Assembly (NCBI GenBank): GCA_947178085.1
Contig: CAMWWS010000082.1
Span: forward strand, 1 to 9,646
Source of the DNA: an uncultured Lachnospiraceae bacterium
GTDB lineage: Bacteria > Bacillota_A > Clostridia > Lachnospirales > Lachnospiraceae
Direction of reading: 5' to 3'
Length of the DNA stretch: 9,646 bases
Shown: positions 6,302-9,646 of the stretch, piece by piece
Numbering within the stretch: position 1 is the first letter of the stretch
How the letters are laid out: the number at the start of each line of letters is the position of its first letter
Notes under the pieces: model-generated
What the model saw: only the letters and a program-made list of their open reading frames with translations
Database searches by the model: none
What the model was told of the DNA's origin: nothing
Made by a program: the position numbers and the translations under genes

Positions 6302-7999
6302 ATGGACAACAAACAAACTATTGAGAAAAAACTAACAGCCTCTACCCTTAAGGTGGCGGCAATCGGCGCAGCAGCTGCTCTTTTGGGCGTAATCGCAATG
6401 ATTGTAATAACTCTACGGTACAATTCTGCGTTAGAGATTTACGGATTTGCGCAGGGAGATATCGGAACGGCGATGTTTGAATTTTCTGAAGCCAGATCAT
6501 CGCTCAGGGCAGCCATCGGATTTGATGACGAGGGCATAATCGAGACTTCAGTGGCGACGTATAATGAGAGTAAAGCAGCATTTGAGACGGCTTTTGCAGA
6601 CATAGATTCTGCCATTGTCGTAAAACAAGCCAGGGCGACATATGAGGAGATTAAATCCGAACTGACGGCATATTGGAAGAAGGCCGACGAGATCATGGCG
6701 ATAGGTGCGACAACAGATTCTGAACTTTCTCATCAGGCACAGGATATAGCGAGAACTGATTTGATGCCCATGTTTAACAGCATTTATGGGAAGCTGGGAA
6801 GTATTATGGACACAAAGTCAAGTACGGGAGATAGCACCGCCAGAATGCTTTTAATCGTCGCTTTGGCTGTCTCAGCAGTAATCGTCGTTCTCATCGCATT
6901 TGCAATGTATTTATCCACTCAGATGGGAAAGAAGATGGCACGAAGCATTGCTCTTCCTTTGATAGATTTGGGAGAACGTCTCAAAACATTTGCCTCCGGT
7001 GACCTTACTTCACCGTTCCCTACTATTGAAACAGGTGATGAAGTAGAGATTATGGGTCGTGATACAACTGAAATGGCGGAAAATCTTAATGGCATTATAA
7101 CTGATATTGAAGAAATACTTGGTGAAATGGCAGCAGGAAACTATACCGTCAAATCTAAGGCTGAAGAGCGCTATACGGGCGAATTCAGTAAATTATACGA
7201 ATCCATGCGCGGATTAAGAAACCAGATGACGGAGACTCTGATATCAATCGGAGAAGCTTCCAATCAGGTATCCGCCGGTTCCGATGAACTTGCGACTGCA
7301 GCACAGTGCCTTGCAGAAGGCGCTACAGATCAGGCTCATTCCGTATCGGAATTACATACATCAATTTCAGAAATCACTCAGGCGATGGAAGAAAGTGCAC
7401 ACAGTGCAGGCGATGCATATCATAAAGCTCAGGAATATGCAGACAAAGCAGATGAAAGCCGTCAGGAAATGGATACGATGTTGGAGGCTATGTCACGAAT
7501 CAATGACGCTTCCACCAAGATTGGCGATATTATTTCCGAGATTGAGTCCATTGCGGCTCAGACCAATCTCTTGTCCTTAAATGCCTCCATAGAGGCTGCC
7601 CGTGCTGGTGAAGCCGGACGCGGCTTTGCGGTTGTTGCTTCACAGATCAGAGAACTTGCAGACCAGAGTGCTAAAGCGGCGGTTGATACCAGAGAGTTGA
7701 TTGAGGCTTCAATTCACGAAGTTTCTGTCGGAAACAGCGTAGCGGATCATGCGTCCACTTCAATTGAAGCAGTCGTTGACGGTATCAAACAGATTGCTGA
7801 GTTCTCTAAGGAACTTAAAGGCATGATGGAAGAACAGGCTCAGGCAATGCGCCAGGCTGAACTCGGTGTAAACCAGATTTCCGGCGTCGTAGAGAGCAAT
7901 GCTGCTACCGCTGAAGAAGCATCAGCAACCAGTCAGGAGTTATCCGCTCAGGCAACAATGCTGGATGAACTAGTTGGACAGTTTGAGTTAAATAGATAA
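6302..7999 (+). CDS. Methyl-accepting chemotaxis protein (transmembrane chemoreceptor)
   Basis: This 565-residue inner-membrane receptor would sense a signal outside the cell and control CheA through CheW. Transmembrane helix 1 is at about 18-38; an all-helical ligand region of about 140 residues (40-180) looks like the four-helix-bundle MCP sensor type; helix 2 is at about 182-204. A HAMP linker follows (205-260), and a second HAMP-like unit (about 262-315, with [11 protein letters not shown]) seems to be present. The signalling domain ends in a hairpin tip with [10 protein letters not shown] (437-446) inside the highly conserved [20 protein letters not shown] region. The C-terminus (QFELNR) has no NWETF-like CheR/CheB docking tail, as is common in Firmicutes. 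It stands alone on the plus strand with its own strong promoter, and no che or fla gene is visible. Family assignment is certain; the ligand is unknown. Confidence 0.95.
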   Translation: MDNKQTIEKKLTASTLKVAAIGAAAALLGVIAMIVITLRYNSALEIYGFAQGDIGTAMFEFSEARSSLRAAIGFDDEGIIETSVATYNESKAAFETAFADIDSAIVVKQARATYEEIKSELTAYWKKADEIMAIGATTDSELSHQAQDIARTDLMPMFNSIYGKLGSIMDTKSSTGDSTARMLLIVALAVSAVIVVLIAFAMYLSTQMGKKMARSIALPLIDLGERLKTFASGDLTSPFPTIETGDEVEIMGRDTTEMAENLNGIITDIEEILGEMAAGNYTVKSKAEERYTGEFSKLYESMRGLRNQMTETLISIGEASNQVSAGSDELATAAQCLAEGATDQAHSVSELHTSISEITQAMEESAHSAGDAYHKAQEYADKADESRQEMDTMLEAMSRINDASTKIGDIISEIESIAAQTNLLSLNASIEAARAGEAGRGFAVVASQIRELADQSAKAAVDTRELIEASIHEVSVGNSVADHASTSIEAVVDGIKQIAEFSKELKGMMEEQAQAMRQAELGVNQISGVVESNAATAEEASATSQELSAQATMLDELVGQFELNR

Positions 8000-8020
8000 T
8001 TGTAAATTAATTAAACATGT

Positions 8021-8154
8021 AGTCACGAACTTAGGTAAAATAATAAACAACGGTGCTCGTCGCAAGCGGAATCGCACCGTTGTTTATTATTTTACCTAAG
8101 TTCTGATTACTCAGAAAATATTAAATTACAAAACTCTATTTCAAGTTCGTGACT
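8021..8154. repeat. MITE-like or palindromic repeat unit with 12-bp terminal inverted repeats
   Basis: AGTCACGAACTT at 8021-8032 is repeated exactly in reverse complement at 8143-8154, bounding a 134-base unit that contains the perfect 30-bp hairpin. Part of the unit (8125-8154) reappears inverted before the chemoreceptor gene at 6007-6089. There is no ORF inside and no obvious target-site duplication outside. It could be a small non-coding mobile element or a dispersed intergenic palindrome. Confidence 0.4.
8027..8103. terminator. Perfect 30-bp inverted repeat, probable bidirectional terminator
   Basis: The arm 8027-8056 is an exact reverse complement of 8074-8103, with a 17-base loop (8057-8073). 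The GC-rich top of the stem (ACGGTGC with GCACCGT) is followed on each strand by T-rich sequence (TTGTTTATTATTTTACC), so it can act as an intrinsic terminator in both directions. It lies between the converging chemoreceptor and SGNH genes, as expected for a shared terminator. The stem is much longer than the usual 7-12 bp. Confidence 0.8.
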
Positions 8155-8175
8155 CGTGACAATAGTTTCACAAAT

Positions 8176-9240
8176 TCATTCCTGATTTTCTATACCGTAG
8201 TATTTTCGTTGTTCCTCTATCTCAGCCTCATACGCGGCAATTTTTCCTTCCCATATGTTCTGAAGAACTTCTTCACCTCTTCGGTCTGTAAGACCCGCTT
8301 CATCCATAAGGAGCTGTCCCAGATATACGGAGAGCTTCTCGGCTCCGGAGAGGTTCATATGAAGTCCGGCGTCATATGTATCTGTGTTATAATCAATTCC
8401 GACCTCATCTGCAAGTTCCAGAAAGTTTATATATAACAAATCATTTTTTTCAGCATAATCTTCTACTTGCGTTTCCCACTCGTCATACCAATAAGGATAG
8501 AGGCTTGGCGCCTTAATTAAGATAAGTGTGATTCCTTTTTCCTTACATAGCTTAGTCATCATATCAAGGTACTTCCATGCATTTTCACCGAAGCTGTAAT
8601 CACCAAGTATCCTCCCTTCCGGTACATTTTCCGCGGGTTTTACGTCAACCCGCATATAATATCCGTTATGCGATACTTTCTTAGAATCAAACATATACTG
8701 CACATCTGTCTTAGAAAGCTCGCTCCATCTGGTATGATACCGAAGAATAGGAAAAACATAATCCAGGAATTTCTCGTCCTGCTTCATGGACGCCATAATT
8801 GACTTAAGCTTAGATGACGACCATTTCATGCCCTCTAACGACATGCGGTTGTATGCTTCACTCTGCGCTTTATCATACTGTAGAGACAAAACATTGAAAA
8901 TCACTACTTCCGGTGTTTCATATCGCAGCGTATCTTCCAACAAATAATAGGATTGCCATATATACTGTTGTGCACTACCGCGTATATAACTGTTAATGCC
9001 ATAGTCCTCCCAAAGCCTTACCGGAGAAAAATTCTCATAAACTTCACAGTCACCGATAAATATGACATCAAAATCCTTTTCTTCTTCATAATACTCGGCG
9101 ATGAAAGCTCCTTCAACAATACCGTCTACATACTTCGGTATAAGCAGCCTCTGTAACAAAAAAAGACTTATAAGCACAATAAGTGCCGACGATACTACTC
9201 TTATTATATTCCGTTTTCCTGAACTCTTTTTCGTATTCAT
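8176..9240 (-). CDS. Membrane-anchored SGNH/GDSL-like protein, partner of an MBOAT O-acyltransferase
   Basis: This 354-residue protein has a basic N-terminus and one hydrophobic helix (about 12-32), which anchors it with the rest outside the membrane. VIFIGDCEVYENFSP (59-73) sits where SGNH hydrolases carry GDS, with Cys65 in place of the serine nucleophile. DAGLHMN (290-296) fits the C-terminal DxxH block that supplies catalytic Asp290 and His294. Gene order after an MBOAT gene resembles AlgI/AlgJ-X and DltB/DltD pairs, where the MBOAT protein passes an acyl group across the membrane and the SGNH-like partner places it on a polymer. The target (polysaccharide, teichoic acid) is not known. 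The start at 9240 is preferred because GAGGGG (9248-9253) is 7 bases before it but only 1 base before the in-frame ATG at 9246. It begins about 29 bases after the MBOAT stop, so both are one operon. Confidence 0.82.
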   Translation of the reverse strand: MNTKKSSGKRNIIRVVSSALIVLISLFLLQRLLIPKYVDGIVEGAFIAEYYEEEKDFDVIFIGDCEVYENFSPVRLWEDYGINSYIRGSAQQYIWQSYYLLEDTLRYETPEVVIFNVLSLQYDKAQSEAYNRMSLEGMKWSSSKLKSIMASMKQDEKFLDYVFPILRYHTRWSELSKTDVQYMFDSKKVSHNGYYMRVDVKPAENVPEGRILGDYSFGENAWKYLDMMTKLCKEKGITLILIKAPSLYPYWYDEWETQVEDYAEKNDLLYINFLELADEVGIDYNTDTYDAGLHMNLSGAEKLSVYLGQLLMDEAGLTDRRGEEVLQNIWEGKIAAYEAEIEEQRKYYGIENQE

Positions 9241-9247
9241 GATCATG

Positions 9248-9255
9248 CCCCTCTC
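9248..9255 (-). promoter_or_regulatory. Ribosome binding site deciding the SGNH gene start
   Basis: The minus strand reads GAGAGGGG, then one base, then ATG ATC ATG. The first ATG (9246) is too close for a normal ribosome site; the second (9240) has 7 bases of spacing. Confidence 0.6.
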
Positions 9256-9269
9256 TTGGCATCTTTCTC

Positions 9270-9646
9270 TTAAAACCGATTATATATGAACTGACTGGCA
9301 TCATACCCCATTCCATAGGCACCCATCAGCAAAATAACCAGAAACAGCCCATACCAGATTATAAAGCGGACCGGATAAGGTTTCACAGCAATCTTATCTC
9401 TGACACTGCCGCTGCGCTGCAATAAACTCACAATAATAAGCAGCAGAGTACCTATAACAAGAATTACATAATCAATAACCGTAAGACCAATCGCCATCAA
9501 CGAGCCGTCCCACAAAATATTCCAGTTCATCTCAGTCAGTATGGAAGCAACCGCTTTGAAGGTAACTCCCAGAGTAGGATAACAATCAAATATTTTTAAG
9601 AAACACACGAGAAGCAAAGTACGCGTAACCTGAAATACTTTATACG
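9270..9646 (-). CDS. MBOAT family O-acyltransferase, C-terminal part (5' end beyond the window)
   Basis: About 125 residues are visible, and the frame stays open to the window edge, entering as YKVFQVTRT before the TTG at 9617. It is thus the tail of a larger gene (family members have about 450-500 residues), not a small gene starting at 9617. Hydrophobic helices cover roughly the VIDYVILVIGTLLLIIVSLL and WYGLFLVILLMGAYG stretches, and the end GYDASQFIYNRF is, from memory, a hallmark of bacterial AlgI/DltB-like MBOAT proteins in Clostridia. These integral membrane enzymes transfer acyl groups, usually acetyl, toward extracellular polymers. The active-site histidine region lies upstream, outside the window. 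The SGNH-like partner follows at a short distance. Confidence 0.82.
   Translation of the reverse strand, partial: YKVFQVTRTLLLVCFLKIFDCYPTLGVTFKAVASILTEMNWNILWDGSLMAIGLTVIDYVILVIGTLLLIIVSLLQRSGSVRDKIAVKPYPVRFIIWYGLFLVILLMGAYGMGYDASQFIYNRF

Noticed and set aside
8149..8436. 95-codon open frame on the plus strand after the terminator
   Set aside because: It is antisense to the SGNH gene for most of its length and has no clear ribosome site or family resemblance.
9270..9617. A 115-residue gene starting at TTG 9617
   Set aside because: The frame is open to the window end and the upstream codons still read as MBOAT protein, so TTG is an internal leucine codon.

Overview
The window looks like a chromosomal segment of a low-to-moderate GC, Gram-positive anaerobe of the Clostridia, probably Lachnospiraceae. 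The basis is the type of glutaminyl-tRNA synthetase, the TIR/propeller protein, the Firmicutes-style chemoreceptor and the MBOAT/SGNH pair, plus strong AGGAGG-type ribosome sites and a SigA consensus promoter. The genus cannot be told from this sequence alone.

Layout. (1) Positions 1-1266, minus strand: glnS, preceded by a 15-codon upstream ORF whose stop overlaps the glnS start (ATGA). The glnS frame is cut by a single in-frame TAG at 53-55, and the conserved protein continues in the same frame to the window edge. (2) Positions 1402-5977, minus strand: a two-gene operon. The first gene is a DHH/DHHA1 phosphoesterase with a PGDYG-like C-terminal domain. Sixteen bases downstream is a 1007-residue protein with the order TIR domain, transmembrane helix, coiled coil, beta-propeller. 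No clear terminator separates it from glnS. (3) Positions 5978-6301: a divergent, AT-rich intergenic region with short palindromes, a direct repeat and a perfect TTGACA-17-TATAAT promoter facing the chemoreceptor. (4) Positions 6302-7999, plus strand: a methyl-accepting chemotaxis protein. (5) Positions 8000-8175: a convergent intergenic region with a perfect 30-bp inverted repeat (likely a two-way terminator) and shorter repeats that also occur, inverted, upstream of the chemoreceptor. (6) Positions 8176-9646, minus strand: the end of an MBOAT O-acyltransferase gene followed by a membrane-anchored SGNH-like protein, a pair typical of cell-envelope polymer O-acylation.

How the genes may work together. 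The MBOAT and SGNH proteins very likely act together on an envelope polysaccharide or polymer. The DHH enzyme and the TIR-propeller protein are probably co-transcribed. A nucleotide-cleaving phosphoesterase next to a possible NAD-cleaving TIR receptor is the most interesting functional pairing here, but any joint role in signalling or defence is inference. The chemoreceptor is a single-gene unit with its own strong promoter. The most unusual direct sequence observations are the TAG inside glnS, the coupled upstream ORF before it, and the inverted repeat elements bracketing the chemoreceptor.
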